DNA from: a virus
IMG/VR virus record: IMGVR_UViG_3300010373_000004
Span: 1-64,000 of that record
DNA length: 64,000 bases
Reading direction: 5' to 3' (one strand)
Part shown: piece by piece, positions 18,592-26,918 of the stretch
How positions within the stretch are numbered: position 1 is the first letter of the stretch
How the letters are laid out: every line of letters begins with the position of its first letter
Position numbers and translations under genes: made by a program
The notes under the pieces: generated by a model
The model's database searches: none
What the model was told of the DNA's origin: nothing
What the model saw: the letters and a program-made list of their open reading frames with translations, nothing else

Positions 18592-18742
18592 TGGTCTTTG
18601 GTGAGAATATAAACTTACACTTTAAACACTGGCGAACTTCATTTAGAGATTCCTTATATTTCTTAGGAACTCCCATAACCTTCACCATTCCGTCAGCGTA
18701 TGATTCTTCACACCGAGGACACTTTTCTTCGTCTAATTTCAT
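18584..18742 (-). CDS. Tiny zinc-ribbon protein
   Basis: A 52-residue protein with CPRC (8-11) and CLKC (39-42), a treble-clef/zinc-ribbon spacing. The ATG at 18742 shares one base with the upstream stop; it overlaps the downstream zinc gene by 8 nt. Tightly packed pairs like this suggest co-translation. No function can be assigned. Confidence 0.65.
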   Translation of the reverse strand: MKLDEEKCPRCEESYADGMVKVMGVPKKYKESLNEVRQCLKCKFIFSPKTND

Positions 18743-19089
18743 TATTGTAATTCCGCTGGTCCAGATTGTAGGACTGTTACTGTCACATTACCTGAAACCA
18801 TATTTGCTGTTCTTGTTCTAAACTGACCTAACGCTTCTGGCTTATGGTTAGCGTCCATCGTATAAACACCGGCAACTCCAGTATTTGCATACAAAGATGC
18901 ATTTCCAGCACCTTGTAGCACAACTGGAACCCAATTCTGTCCATCTATAGAACATTCAAAGAATATAGTTCCACCAAAAGTTCCAGTTACTTGAACGCCT
19001 AACGCATCATAGCCATTCAAATTAACAGTAGAGCCATTTGCATTGGCAACCTGCGCATTTTGCGTTGTAGTAACAACTGTAGGAACCAT
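18742..19089 (-). CDS. Small beta-sandwich virion protein
   Basis: A 115-residue Val/Thr/Asn/Gly-rich protein with repeating strands (GVQVTGTFGGTIFFECSIDGQNWVPV near 30-56), the look of a small Ig-like or fibre-associated domain. It lies at the protease-proximal end of the tail fibre block. Probably a virion decoration or fibre accessory; unproven. Confidence 0.5.
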   Translation of the reverse strand: MVPTVVTTTQNAQVANANGSTVNLNGYDALGVQVTGTFGGTIFFECSIDGQNWVPVVLQGAGNASLYANTGVAGVYTMDANHKPEALGQFRTRTANMVSGNVTVTVLQSGPAELQ

Positions 19090-19614
19090 CTAACTTAACC
19101 AAGAAAATGCCCAACCAATTTGGACATTAGCACCAGAATTATTCGGGTCGAAAAGCTGCTTAGCTGCTGTTAACAACTGAGCATCTGTATATCTATTTTG
19201 ACTAAAATCTACATGCTGACAACTATCTAAAATTCTATCGTCAACAGTAGATTCAGCAACTACAATTGTGAGAAAATGATTACTATCAATATTGACTAAA
19301 GTTTCAAGATTAACAGCAATCGTTTTAAACTGAATTGGAGTTGTTGTACCAGGAAAATTAACAGACCTTAAATCAGCAGAAGCTGTATCTGGATCAGTAA
19401 TTTCACTGATTCTAAGAGGACAGATAAGTCCTTGCTTATTTAATATTTGGTCAGAACTCTCGTATACCCAAGCATTAAACTGTTGTGCTAACGTCATTCC
19501 ATTAGCATATTCACTAATACCATGATTAACATTTGGTAGATTCCATAAAGTATCTACCAACTGCTTATCTTTATCTACATCTAAAGGCCATAATCCTGCC
19601 TTAACAGCAGCCAT
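19090..19614 (-). CDS. Hypothetical virion-region protein, likely made as frameshift fusion
   Basis: From the first ATG the product is 174 residues, but no ribosome site precedes that ATG. The frame is open upstream to 19734 with protein-like sequence (36 codons from 19722, containing PTVPASIVGPDDQAV) and no ATG/GTG/TTG. This extension lies in the -1 frame of the 65-residue gene ending at 19716, so the natural product may be a ~274-residue fusion. See the pseudoknot at 19671-19715. No domain is recognised. Confidence 0.6.
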   Translation of the reverse strand: MAAVKAGLWPLDVDKDKQLVDTLWNLPNVNHGISEYANGMTLAQQFNAWVYESSDQILNKQGLICPLRISEITDPDTASADLRSVNFPGTTTPIQFKTIAVNLETLVNIDSNHFLTIVVAESTVDDRILDSCQHVDFSQNRYTDAQLLTAAKQLFDPNNSGANVQIGWAFSWLS

Positions 19615-19670
19615 TGTGAGTGTTCTAACACCACAAGTTTCATCATAACCTTGTTGATTAGCATCGACTA

Positions 19671-19715
19671 CGGCCTGATCGTCAGGCCCTACTATTGAGG
19701 CCGGAACAGTAGGGC
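19671..19715 (-). other. Putative frameshift-stimulating pseudoknot
   Basis: Directly after the stop of the 65-residue gene, GCCCTACT pairs with AGTAGGGC (8 bp, 19686-19693 with 19708-19715) around a 14-nt loop. The loop holds CGGCCT, complementary to AGGCCG at 19671-19676 downstream, giving an H-type pseudoknot. An alternative hairpin GCCTGA/TCAGGC overlaps. No U tract follows, so it is not an ordinary terminator. A TTC codon at 19722-19724 can slip to TTT. Confidence 0.5.
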
Positions 19716-19913
19716 TTAATCGAAAGAAATTGGGTCTACTGTATTAGTTAACTTATTATAAACAAGAAGCTTCTTTACCGGATTTCCGTTAGCATCTGCT
19801 ACTTGAACTTGTGCAACAGACATATCTGGAGTGAAATACTGTTCATTAGAAAGTGGAGTAGCATTGTTAGCTGTAATCCAATTTTGAAAGCCTAAGCCTA
19901 ATGTAAGAGCCAT
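19716..19913 (-). CDS. Short virion-region protein, zero-frame product
   Basis: Sixty-five residues, polar and beta-like, with the ATG at 19913 and a stop immediately before the pseudoknot. Near its end, TCT TTC GAT permits a one-base backward slip of a phenylalanine tRNA into the frame of the next gene. Alone it would be a small accessory protein; fused, it would form the N-terminus of a 274-residue protein. No family recognised. Confidence 0.5.
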   Translation of the reverse strand: MALTLGLGFQNWITANNATPLSNEQYFTPDMSVAQVQVADANGNPVKKLLVYNKLTNTVDPISFD

Positions 19914-19933
19914 GTTAGTATCCTATCACTTTA

Positions 19934-20218
19934 TTAGCCACCGTGCAATTTTGCTACTATTTCAAAAGTAGTGTACCCAAGGTTAACAAGAATTGCTATA
20001 GCTGGAAGAATCATTGTTTTTAAAGACAATGATCTCTTTTTATCACTCTTTAATTCATCAACATCAGTACGTAATTCTTTAATATCTCTAGTAGCTTCTT
20101 CCTTAAAAGAAAGAAATCCTTGCTGAGCTTGTAGAATCAAATCTACTTTAGCTTCAACTTTAGCTACTAGCTCTTTAACGGTATAACGAACAGTAGGTTG
20201 GTCGTCAGGACTAGCCAT
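19934..20218 (-). CDS. Coiled-coil plus membrane anchor, holin-associated (XhlA-like)
   Basis: About 94 residues: a charged heptad-like segment (VKELVAKVEAKVDLIL... ELRTDVDELKSDKK, ~10-65) followed by one hydrophobic helix near the C-terminus (MILPAIAILVNLGYTTFEIV). This layout matches XhlA/hemolysin-type holin partners. The ATG at 20218 is chosen for the AGGA upstream; an ATG at 20230 is possible. Neighbouring genes are fibre proteins, so a lysis or fibre-anchoring role is uncertain. Confidence 0.5.
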   Translation of the reverse strand: MASPDDQPTVRYTVKELVAKVEAKVDLILQAQQGFLSFKEEATRDIKELRTDVDELKSDKKRSLSLKTMILPAIAILVNLGYTTFEIVAKLHGG

Positions 20219-20471
20219 CATTTCCTGCATCTTTTTCCTCGTCCCAAGTAATGTTCAAGCTGCCATCATTACCTACTAAAAGCATTAAACTTGGATTTGA
20301 TTCAATTTTTTCATAGTCCTCTGCCGAAAGAATATCTTTTATGATATTTTCTTTTGTCCAAGCAGCAAGTTTAACTTGCTCCTGTATAATTGTACTTTCG
20401 ATGACTTGATTAGCAGCATCTTTTTTCATATTCCAGGCTAGCGTATGACCTGAATCTACTTTTACTTTCAT
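20211..20471 (-). CDS. Hypothetical acidic protein
   Basis: An 86-residue charged protein with a helical middle (QEQVKLAAWTKENIIKDILS) and a beta-type C-terminus. It is encoded right after the tandem fibre-like paralogues and overlaps their stop by one base. Such small genes behind fibre genes can be fibre-assembly helpers, but nothing in the sequence proves it. Confidence 0.45.
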   Translation of the reverse strand: MKVKVDSGHTLAWNMKKDAANQVIESTIIQEQVKLAAWTKENIIKDILSAEDYEKIESNPSLMLLVGNDGSLNITWDEEKDAGNDG

Positions 20472-21031
20472 TATACTGTTCCTTGAATCGTTGCTCTAGA
20501 ACCTGCAACTAGATTTGTACTTAAATTAGTCTGTACCTTTATTGTATTTATGGCTGCCGTGCTTCGCCAGCTTGCACTGGTTAGACTTACAGCCATATTT
20601 GCCTGTGTAGTATCTGCGCAACCACTACTTCCTGTAACACCTTTATTAAGGGTAGTACTGGCATAATCGAGAAACATCGCACGACAAACACCAACAATAC
20701 CGGATGCCGTACTAGTACCACATGAACCCCATTGAAACTGAATTACAGTATCCGATGGAACCACACCCGTGCCAGGTGCGCTACTACTTGTTGTATTGAT
20801 ACTCTGATATCCATAGTGCGAGGCTGTATCAGAGTTTATAATAACTTGTAAATTCTCATTAGTATGCGCTCCATCTCCTCTTAAAGAGGTTAGGAGTTCA
20901 GCATCTTTATAAGAACCACTTAAGGAGCTAAAAGTAATGTTTGCAACGGACGAACCTAACACGCTATCTGCTAAGTTCTGCATACCGACTCCACCACTAA
21001 TCTGTGAAGTTTTTAATAGTGGTTGAGACAT
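20471..21031 (-). CDS. Tail appendage protein, tandem paralogue A
   Basis: A 186-residue Ser/Thr/Gly-rich protein. It shares QVSGGVGMQNLAD-type and WRSTAAI-N/T-IK motifs with the neighbouring 184-residue gene: QISGGVGMQNLAD near 10-22 and SWRSTAAINTIK near 155-166. Both look like beta-rich receptor-binding or collar domains. The pair probably arose by duplication. Base composition is like the surrounding late genes, unlike its partner. Confidence 0.6.
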   Translation of the reverse strand: MSQPLLKTSQISGGVGMQNLADSVLGSSVANITFSSLSGSYKDAELLTSLRGDGAHTNENLQVIINSDTASHYGYQSINTTSSSAPGTGVVPSDTVIQFQWGSCGTSTASGIVGVCRAMFLDYASTTLNKGVTGSSGCADTTQANMAVSLTSASWRSTAAINTIKVQTNLSTNLVAGSRATIQGTV

Positions 21032-21585
21032 TAGTTTATTCCTTGAAGTGTGAATCTAGAACCTGTGACGAAATTTCCTCCGGCAATACTTTTGATTGCC
21101 GTGATAGCGGCGGTACTTCGCCAACTTCCAGCCACCGTTCTGGCATACGTATTAGTAGCGGTCGAATCAGCGTAGCCAACAGTTGACACGTAGCACTTCT
21201 CGGCCGTTGTCCCCGTGTAGTTGGGAATAAGAATATGAGCAACCCCGAACGTATTAGCTCTAGGAGCATTAGCGTCCGGGATAGTTGCCCATATGGCGAA
21301 GGACGTTTGCCCAAGGCTGTTTCCACCGACCGCCGATGCGTTGTTTCCCGCTACGTACTGCGTGTCGTAATTGGCGCCCGTATCGCTGTTGAATTGGCCT
21401 GACACATTTTCTGCGGTTGCTGCCTGATCGCCACGAGCATCAAGGATATACACCATATCCTTATACACTTGACTAATAGATGAAAATGTAATAGAAGCTG
21501 CTGACGATCCTAAGGTAGTGTCCGCTAGGTTCTGCATACCGACACCACCGCTCACCTGAGAAACAGGAACTTGATTAACACTCAT
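21031..21585 (-). CDS. Tail appendage protein, tandem paralogue B (GC-rich)
   Basis: A 184-residue paralogue of the preceding gene (same N-terminal GGVGMQNLAD and C-terminal SWRSTAAITAIK motifs; central part diverged). Its central 21061-21470 stretch is visibly richer in G and C than neighbouring DNA, so the variable part was probably acquired by recombination. This is the usual mode of host-range change in receptor-binding proteins. Function inferred from composition and location. Confidence 0.6.
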   Translation of the reverse strand: MSVNQVPVSQVSGGVGMQNLADTTLGSSAASITFSSISQVYKDMVYILDARGDQAATAENVSGQFNSDTGANYDTQYVAGNNASAVGGNSLGQTSFAIWATIPDANAPRANTFGVAHILIPNYTGTTAEKCYVSTVGYADSTATNTYARTVAGSWRSTAAITAIKSIAGGNFVTGSRFTLQGIN

Positions 21586-21586
21586 A

Positions 21587-22147
21587 TTAAAGATACCTAT
21601 TCAAACGTGCGGAAGCTAAGACTAAATCACGATCACTGGAATTAGAATCGCGCAAAATAGCCTTATCTCTTTCATCCTGCTCGTCTTGTAATTTCTTAGC
21701 CTCAGCAGCCTTATCCTCTGCCTCTTGTGCTAAACGTTTCTGCTCCATCGCAGCATCATGTTCCTCTTGTGTGTACTCATGCCACACAACAAAAGCACGA
21801 CCACTAGCACGACCACTACCATCACAATCATCACAACCATTATGTTGCACTAATTTACCGAAGATATGAGCACCTAATAGTTTCGTAGTCCCTGGATAAT
21901 CTGGATCAGGAACAATCTGTCCACCACCACAAGTAGGGCAGGGACCAGAAGCATCAATATCGATACCAACTAATCTACCTGATGCAGAAGTATTACCTCC
22001 ACAATCAGGACATGGAACGCCATCAGTAACTTTATCTAGACAATGTTCTAAGTGAGAGCAGTGGGCGGTGCCGTCAGCTTGAACAACACCGTGCCCACCA
22101 CATGTCTGACAAAGATTGTAATGACTTGGATGAGGATTATGATACAT
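21587..22147 (-). CDS. DnaJ-type zinc-finger protein (CxxCxGxG repeats)
   Basis: The 186-residue protein has CQTCGGHG, CPDCGGN, CPTCGGG and CDDCDGSG motifs, the four-repeat cysteine-rich zinc module of DnaJ, but no J domain or substrate domain. The C-terminal third is a charged coiled coil (EEHDAAMEQKRLAQEAEDKAAEAK). It is encoded between the fibre gene and the paralogous appendage genes, so it may help fold or fasten fibres; that is inference. The zinc module itself is clear. Confidence 0.7.
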   Translation of the reverse strand: MYHNPHPSHYNLCQTCGGHGVVQADGTAHCSHLEHCLDKVTDGVPCPDCGGNTSASGRLVGIDIDASGPCPTCGGGQIVPDPDYPGTTKLLGAHIFGKLVQHNGCDDCDGSGRASGRAFVVWHEYTQEEHDAAMEQKRLAQEAEDKAAEAKKLQDEQDERDKAILRDSNSSDRDLVLASARLNRYL

Positions 22148-22148
22148 A

Positions 22149-24014
22149 TTAGACCGCCTTACTATATGCGTATATAATTGCTATTCCAGCAGCGCCAGTG
22201 TTACCAACACCGTTACTACTATTAGGGCCTGTTGTGCCACCTTGACCACCACCACCAACACTAGGTAAACCACTTGCTGTTCCACCAGCACCCATTGAAG
22301 ATGTACCGCCAGGACCGCCTCCGTAAATTCCACCGCTAGGCATGATAACTCCCGGTCCTCCAGCTTGGCCTGATATTGTAATATCGCCTGTACTACTACC
22401 ACCACTACCACCAACACCACCTGTAGCACCAAACGCCGGAGTGGAAACAGCAACACCTGAATTCCCTCCAGTGCCGCCTTTAGCTACACACGTTGTAGAA
22501 TTAAATGTTGAATCATTACCATTATTTCCAGCAGCGCCTGCACTACCTGTAGTACCGCCAGCACCTACAACTACTGTATAATTGCCTGTCGGATTAGCAA
22601 ACCACTTCTGCGCAAACGCACCGCCACCGCCACCACCGCCTGCTGCTCCTTGATTAGTGCTTGTAGCAGCAAATCCTCCACCAGCACCACCGCCGCCAAT
22701 AAGTTGAATTAATAAAGCGTCCGCGCCTGCTGGAGTAGTATAAGTATTAGAACCTGATGTATATACTGTTGGAGCACCAATTAACTTATAGTTTGATCCT
22801 AACTTACCACTAGCATCAGTAACAGGAATAGTATTAGCTGTAATAGACGGAGATAATGCTGTATTATACCCATTTAGAGAGGACGCATTGCCTGCGCCTG
22901 TGCCTTGCGAACCATAGCCAATAATTACATTTGTCACACCATCAAATGCCGACGTAAATGTAAGGACACTACCAGCAATCGTGTAATCTGTGCCTGCACG
23001 CTGAATCCCCGAACCTCTGGCAACAAATAAGACTGTGCCAGGAGTCTGTGATAACGTGACAGTTGTTGCAGTATTTGCTGGTGTATATTCCTCATGCTGG
23101 AACGTTACTGCACCGCTGAATGTACTAGAAGTAGTGTAGACGATAAAGATAGTATCGGTAGATAACGCCGTAGTAAATGTGACTGTACTACCTACAACAG
23201 TTACATCTGTTCCAATCGCTAAACCAGAACCATTCTTTCCAACGTATAGTAACGTTACACCAGAATCATTTAATGTAACAGTAGTTCCTGTAACACTTGC
23301 ATTATAGAAAGTTTTAAATACAGATACCCCACCCTGGCTACCCGCATTCGCTTGAAATGTTGGTAAACTACCTGGACCATTATCAGTTAACACGTAACCT
23401 GCTGAAACAGGTTTAGCTATTGCTACTTGCGTAGCATTTGGACCTTGACCTAACAAAACACCAATAGGTATGTTGTAGTAACCTGTTCCACCGTATAAGG
23501 CAGACAGCGGTGTAGACAACAACAGTGTGTTAATGTTTGCTGTATTAAGAACAGAAAAAGTACGTGTTGCTACGTTTCCGTTAACAAATAATGAATTACC
23601 AATAGTAGCGGCTTCACTTATTGCAATAGTAGAAACATTAAGATTTGTAACACTTTCTGCATATGTAGAAATATTTTGTCCTACACTTACAGAAGATGAA
23701 ACATTTAATGAAGAAGTAAAACTACCAGCAACACCAGAAAATGTATCTGTGCCGACTGAATAGGTAGATATTGAATTTGCTGTTACAGTACCTAAATTAG
23801 ATGTACCATAAGCAGAAATATTATCAAATGATCCATTTGTTGCATTTATAGTAGCAGCAACTAACGGTCCACCTAGCTGGAGAGATTGACCAATAAACTC
23901 AGTAGCAGATACTTCATATGAAGAAATGTTACCTGATATATTAACATTTCCTGTTTGTGTACCAGAAGGGTTTAATAAAACCGCATTGGCAAAGAAAACA
24001 CCACCGTGTCTCAT
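22149..24014 (-). CDS. Tail fibre protein with Gly-rich tip domain
   Basis: The 621-residue protein starts with repetitive beta-type sequence (short ISTY/NVS repeats over ~30-170), continues with beta-rich segments, and ends in a glycine-rich region (GGGGAGGG and AAGGGGGGG near 440-470, more to 610). Poly-Gly tips form the receptor-binding loops in fibre adhesins such as S16 gp38 and related glycine-rich domains. It is therefore the main candidate for host recognition. The Gly-rich part explains apparent overlapping frames on the opposite strand. Confidence 0.75.
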   Translation of the reverse strand: MRHGGVFFANAVLLNPSGTQTGNVNISGNISSYEVSATEFIGQSLQLGGPLVAATINATNGSFDNISAYGTSNLGTVTANSISTYSVGTDTFSGVAGSFTSSLNVSSSVSVGQNISTYAESVTNLNVSTIAISEAATIGNSLFVNGNVATRTFSVLNTANINTLLLSTPLSALYGGTGYYNIPIGVLLGQGPNATQVAIAKPVSAGYVLTDNGPGSLPTFQANAGSQGGVSVFKTFYNASVTGTTVTLNDSGVTLLYVGKNGSGLAIGTDVTVVGSTVTFTTALSTDTIFIVYTTSSTFSGAVTFQHEEYTPANTATTVTLSQTPGTVLFVARGSGIQRAGTDYTIAGSVLTFTSAFDGVTNVIIGYGSQGTGAGNASSLNGYNTALSPSITANTIPVTDASGKLGSNYKLIGAPTVYTSGSNTYTTPAGADALLIQLIGGGGAGGGFAATSTNQGAAGGGGGGGAFAQKWFANPTGNYTVVVGAGGTTGSAGAAGNNGNDSTFNSTTCVAKGGTGGNSGVAVSTPAFGATGGVGGSGGSSTGDITISGQAGGPGVIMPSGGIYGGGPGGTSSMGAGGTASGLPSVGGGGQGGTTGPNSSNGVGNTGAAGIAIIYAYSKAV

Positions 24015-24473
24015 TTAAGACCACGCACGTACTACAACACTTGTTGGAGTAACACACCACAAATGTATCTTAGTTGTATTAACAGAAGTTATAATTTGAG
24101 CGCCAGCAGGTATCTGCGGAGAAGCAGAATTGCTGGAAGGAGTATCAGCAAATTCTACATATACAGGATTTGAATTTCTAGTATTGTCAATCAATACCTG
24201 ATGTACTGTTGCACTAAATGTAATAGTCTGATCTGTAGATGGAGAATTTGTTGGAGAAGGTGTCTGATAACTATTTGCCAATGAAAACAAATTATAAAGA
24301 TCGTTATCTTTTACACCTAATTCAGCAAAATATCCTGTACCATCATCAGAATCAACATTAGATACTGTATAGGTATTATAAGGTCTTATTCCGTAGAATC
24401 TGGTGCCATCCTCGGCGCCAAATACTGGTAAGTTTGAAGCGTCCTTAATAAGGACGTATTTTCGTACTGGCAT
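24015..24473 (-). CDS. Fibre-associated virion protein
   Basis: A 152-residue protein with beta-type N-terminal half and a Ser/Thr/Pro-rich stretch (TPSPTNSPSTDQ) in the middle, ending one base before the fibre start. The layout suggests a virion component such as a fibre connector. No motif is recognised. Confidence 0.5.
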   Translation of the reverse strand: MPVRKYVLIKDASNLPVFGAEDGTRFYGIRPYNTYTVSNVDSDDGTGYFAELGVKDNDLYNLFSLANSYQTPSPTNSPSTDQTITFSATVHQVLIDNTRNSNPVYVEFADTPSSNSASPQIPAGAQIITSVNTTKIHLWCVTPTSVVVRAWS

Positions 24474-24474
24474 G

Positions 24475-24810
24475 TTATAAGTCCCTCACTAGGGTTGCAC
24501 CAGGAAAATTTATCTGAGAAATTGCTGTAACTAAATTACTAATAGTATTTACATTATTACCTTCAACAGAAATACGACCAGTATCATTAGTTGTTATCGT
24601 ATTTGACGGTAGCAATGCAGAAAGGGCGTTGGCTGCCTGCATATTTGACGCATTTATAGTCAACGCCCCAAAGGGATCAAGAGACACCTGAGCTAAGGAA
24701 CCACTACCTGCTGGTATATTCCATGCTAGCTCAGATGCCAATGAAGAAGCCTGAAAGCCTGCTATGTAACCATTATCTTCTAAATGATATCGTAAAGTTA
24801 CAACACTCAT
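24475..24810 (-). CDS. Hypothetical fibre-block protein
   Basis: A 111-residue, mildly hydrophobic protein, Ala/Ser/Asn rich (SNMQAANALSALLPSN near 53-70). It heads the fibre block just after the sugar-modification genes. Composition fits a virion protein; no family is recognised. Confidence 0.45.
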   Translation of the reverse strand: MSVVTLRYHLEDNGYIAGFQASSLASELAWNIPAGSGSLAQVSLDPFGALTINASNMQAANALSALLPSNTITTNDTGRISVEGNNVNTISNLVTAISQINFPGATLVRDL

Positions 24811-24817
24811 GCTTCAA

Positions 24818-25870
24818 TTATATCAATGTTTCAAAGAAATGTCGAATTTGTTTCGCTTCCCTTTCAAAATCAACATACATCTTATACCGTAGTTGTGTTT
24901 GCTTACAAAGATATTGATAGAACTCTGGATTTTCGGCACGTCGTATAAAGTCTACAATCCACTCAATATTGCGTCCATCAAGATTACAGCCAGTTTCTTC
25001 ATCTACTAATAAGTCTCTAGCCTGTCTATCTCTATAAGCTTCGTAACTTGCTATTACAGGACGACCACAAGCAAACCAATTATGAATTATATGACCGTAA
25101 CCATCTACTGTCTTATAATGCCATCCAAACCTAGAGTCGTGCATTATCTTAGCAATATTACTAATTCCCGTTATTTGAGGGTGGTCACAAGGCGGAGAGT
25201 ACCCATAAGATACGAAATTATAGTCTGGAAGAAGTTGCTTAGCTGCTTCAAACAGATGATGCTGTTCTGGAAACAAAATCATAGAAGTTACATTCTTTGA
25301 ATCTGTTGGTTCTCCAGGATAAAACACTTCTTCTTCGAATTTCTGGTGATATCTTAGATAGTTATACGCTCTACGTTGTTCATCCCTAATCATCCCAACC
25401 GAGTCAAGAATATTAGGATACTTCCCAATTTCAGGTAAAGACCATCCAGGATTGCCAATCTGATATATAAGTTTGGCTCTCGGCTGAAACGTATTGCGTA
25501 ATCCATAGAATTTCTCTAAATCATAGGGTATTGTACAAATAATAACATCAAAGTCTGTATTGGCGAAAGTTTCGAAACTAATAGCATATGTCCGACTTTC
25601 ATGAGCAATATCGTTAGCAACAAACACAGAATCGGTACGTAGGCTTCCGTAATTAATAGAAGGAACAAGATCATGCATTGGAACAGAATCGAATTCGAGA
25701 AACTGTCTAACAGTCTCAATAGCATTACCATACGGCTCTGCAATACCAAAATATCCATTATTAAACCAATCCATACCTACAGGTCTGTATATTTCTGCTC
25801 CTAAATCATCCGCCATCAACTGGAGAGAATGATACAGACCGCCATGATGATAATCAGCAAATATCTTCAT
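24818..25870 (-). CDS. Glycosyltransferase-like protein (GT-B)
   Basis: Starting at ATG 25870 (GGCGGA just upstream), the protein is about 350 residues. It opens KIFADYHHGGLYHSL, a GT-B N-terminal strand and loop, and later has HNWFACGRPVIASYEAYRD, like the 'x-x-x-G-x-P-V-I-A-x' sugar-donor motif of GT4 enzymes. It is the last of five consecutive sugar-modification genes. An ATG 54 nt upstream would overlap the previous gene, so the shorter start is preferred. Confidence 0.65.
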   Translation of the reverse strand: MKIFADYHHGGLYHSLQLMADDLGAEIYRPVGMDWFNNGYFGIAEPYGNAIETVRQFLEFDSVPMHDLVPSINYGSLRTDSVFVANDIAHESRTYAISFETFANTDFDVIICTIPYDLEKFYGLRNTFQPRAKLIYQIGNPGWSLPEIGKYPNILDSVGMIRDEQRRAYNYLRYHQKFEEEVFYPGEPTDSKNVTSMILFPEQHHLFEAAKQLLPDYNFVSYGYSPPCDHPQITGISNIAKIMHDSRFGWHYKTVDGYGHIIHNWFACGRPVIASYEAYRDRQARDLLVDEETGCNLDGRNIEWIVDFIRRAENPEFYQYLCKQTQLRYKMYVDFEREAKQIRHFFETLI

Positions 25871-25892
25871 TCCGCCAGACTCGCCCAATAAT

Positions 25893-26918
25893 TTAACCAA
25901 GAAGTTCTTTCCACAAAGGTTCAACTGCCTTTGGGCTAAAATGCTTCATTGCGAACTTTCTGTTGTCCTCTGAGATAGTCTGCAACCAATCTGGATGCTC
26001 CAGAAGTCTCTTTAACATTTCAGCACCTTCTAAGTTATTGACCATAACTTCATCAGGTATCCAGTTACAAACATCGAACATTCCTTTAGGAACCCAATGT
26101 TCATGTCCCTTGCGCCACCAATCATCTGTAAAAGTAAGAATCGGTGTTCCTACCATCATAGCTTCAATTGGTACTAATGTGTATGCAGCAGGGATAGTGC
26201 CAGAGTAAAGAAGAATCTCCGAATGAGCGAATCCCCACAGTAAACCACTGTATTCTGGACATTGAACCGCAATTCTATCGGCCAATCCTTCATTTGAGGG
26301 ACCAAATAGAACCCTATTCGGTATGTTAGCTTCTTCTGTAACAGCAAATAAATCATTGAATTTAAGCCAACTTCCTCTCTGCTCAGCACTTTGAGCGCAA
26401 AATGCTACGTCAAACATACAATCATCAGAATTCCATGTATAAGGAATGTCCTTATAGAACGGAATTATGCAGTCTGCACCAGCATTATTAGGCCATAGAA
26501 GTTCATTCTTAGAATACTTAACTATCTTCAATTGATCTCCGAGGACCAATTTCATATTGTTAAGTTGCTGTTCAACTAGTTCAGAGCTTTGTCCAATGCT
26601 TCTAAAGACGACAGTACCGCCCCACTGCTTTAATTTCGCTAGTTGACCTTGAATCCAATCGGGCATATGCATAAATACAACTACGTCTGCCCAATCTAGG
26701 TGTTCTTGATGCAAATTATCTTGGTGGAATCTATTTGAAATGTCAATATGCTGTAGATTTTGCTCCATCGACATAATAGGTGGTCTTTTAGGGTCTCCAG
26801 GACTGTGGGGATTCGTATACGACCCAATAGCTCGAACATTATACCCAGCTTCTGAAAGTAACTTACATTCATCATATTCTAATATCGCATGACAACTTAA
26901 ATATAAAACATTTTTCAT
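25893..26918 (-). CDS. Glycosyltransferase (GT-B fold)
   Basis: A 341-residue protein beginning MKNVLYLSCHAILEYDECKLL, a GT-B opening. The C-terminal half contains AAYTLVPIEAMMVGTPILTFTDD, the conserved 'E-A-M-x-x-G-x-P' loop of GT4-like enzymes. The stop overlaps none of its neighbours, and its start overlaps the methyltransferase stop by 4 nt. Together with 24818-25870 it forms a two-transferase cassette. Confidence 0.75.
   Translation of the reverse strand: MKNVLYLSCHAILEYDECKLLSEAGYNVRAIGSYTNPHSPGDPKRPPIMSMEQNLQHIDISNRFHQDNLHQEHLDWADVVVFMHMPDWIQGQLAKLKQWGGTVVFRSIGQSSELVEQQLNNMKLVLGDQLKIVKYSKNELLWPNNAGADCIIPFYKDIPYTWNSDDCMFDVAFCAQSAEQRGSWLKFNDLFAVTEEANIPNRVLFGPSNEGLADRIAVQCPEYSGLLWGFAHSEILLYSGTIPAAYTLVPIEAMMVGTPILTFTDDWWRKGHEHWVPKGMFDVCNWIPDEVMVNNLEGAEMLKRLLEHPDWLQTISEDNRKFAMKHFSPKAVEPLWKELLG

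Noticed and set aside
22181-22581. Long frames opposite and alongside the Gly-rich fibre end
   Set aside because: They mirror the repetitive glycine codons of the fibre gene; the products are Val/Leu or Pro low-complexity sequence without start signals.
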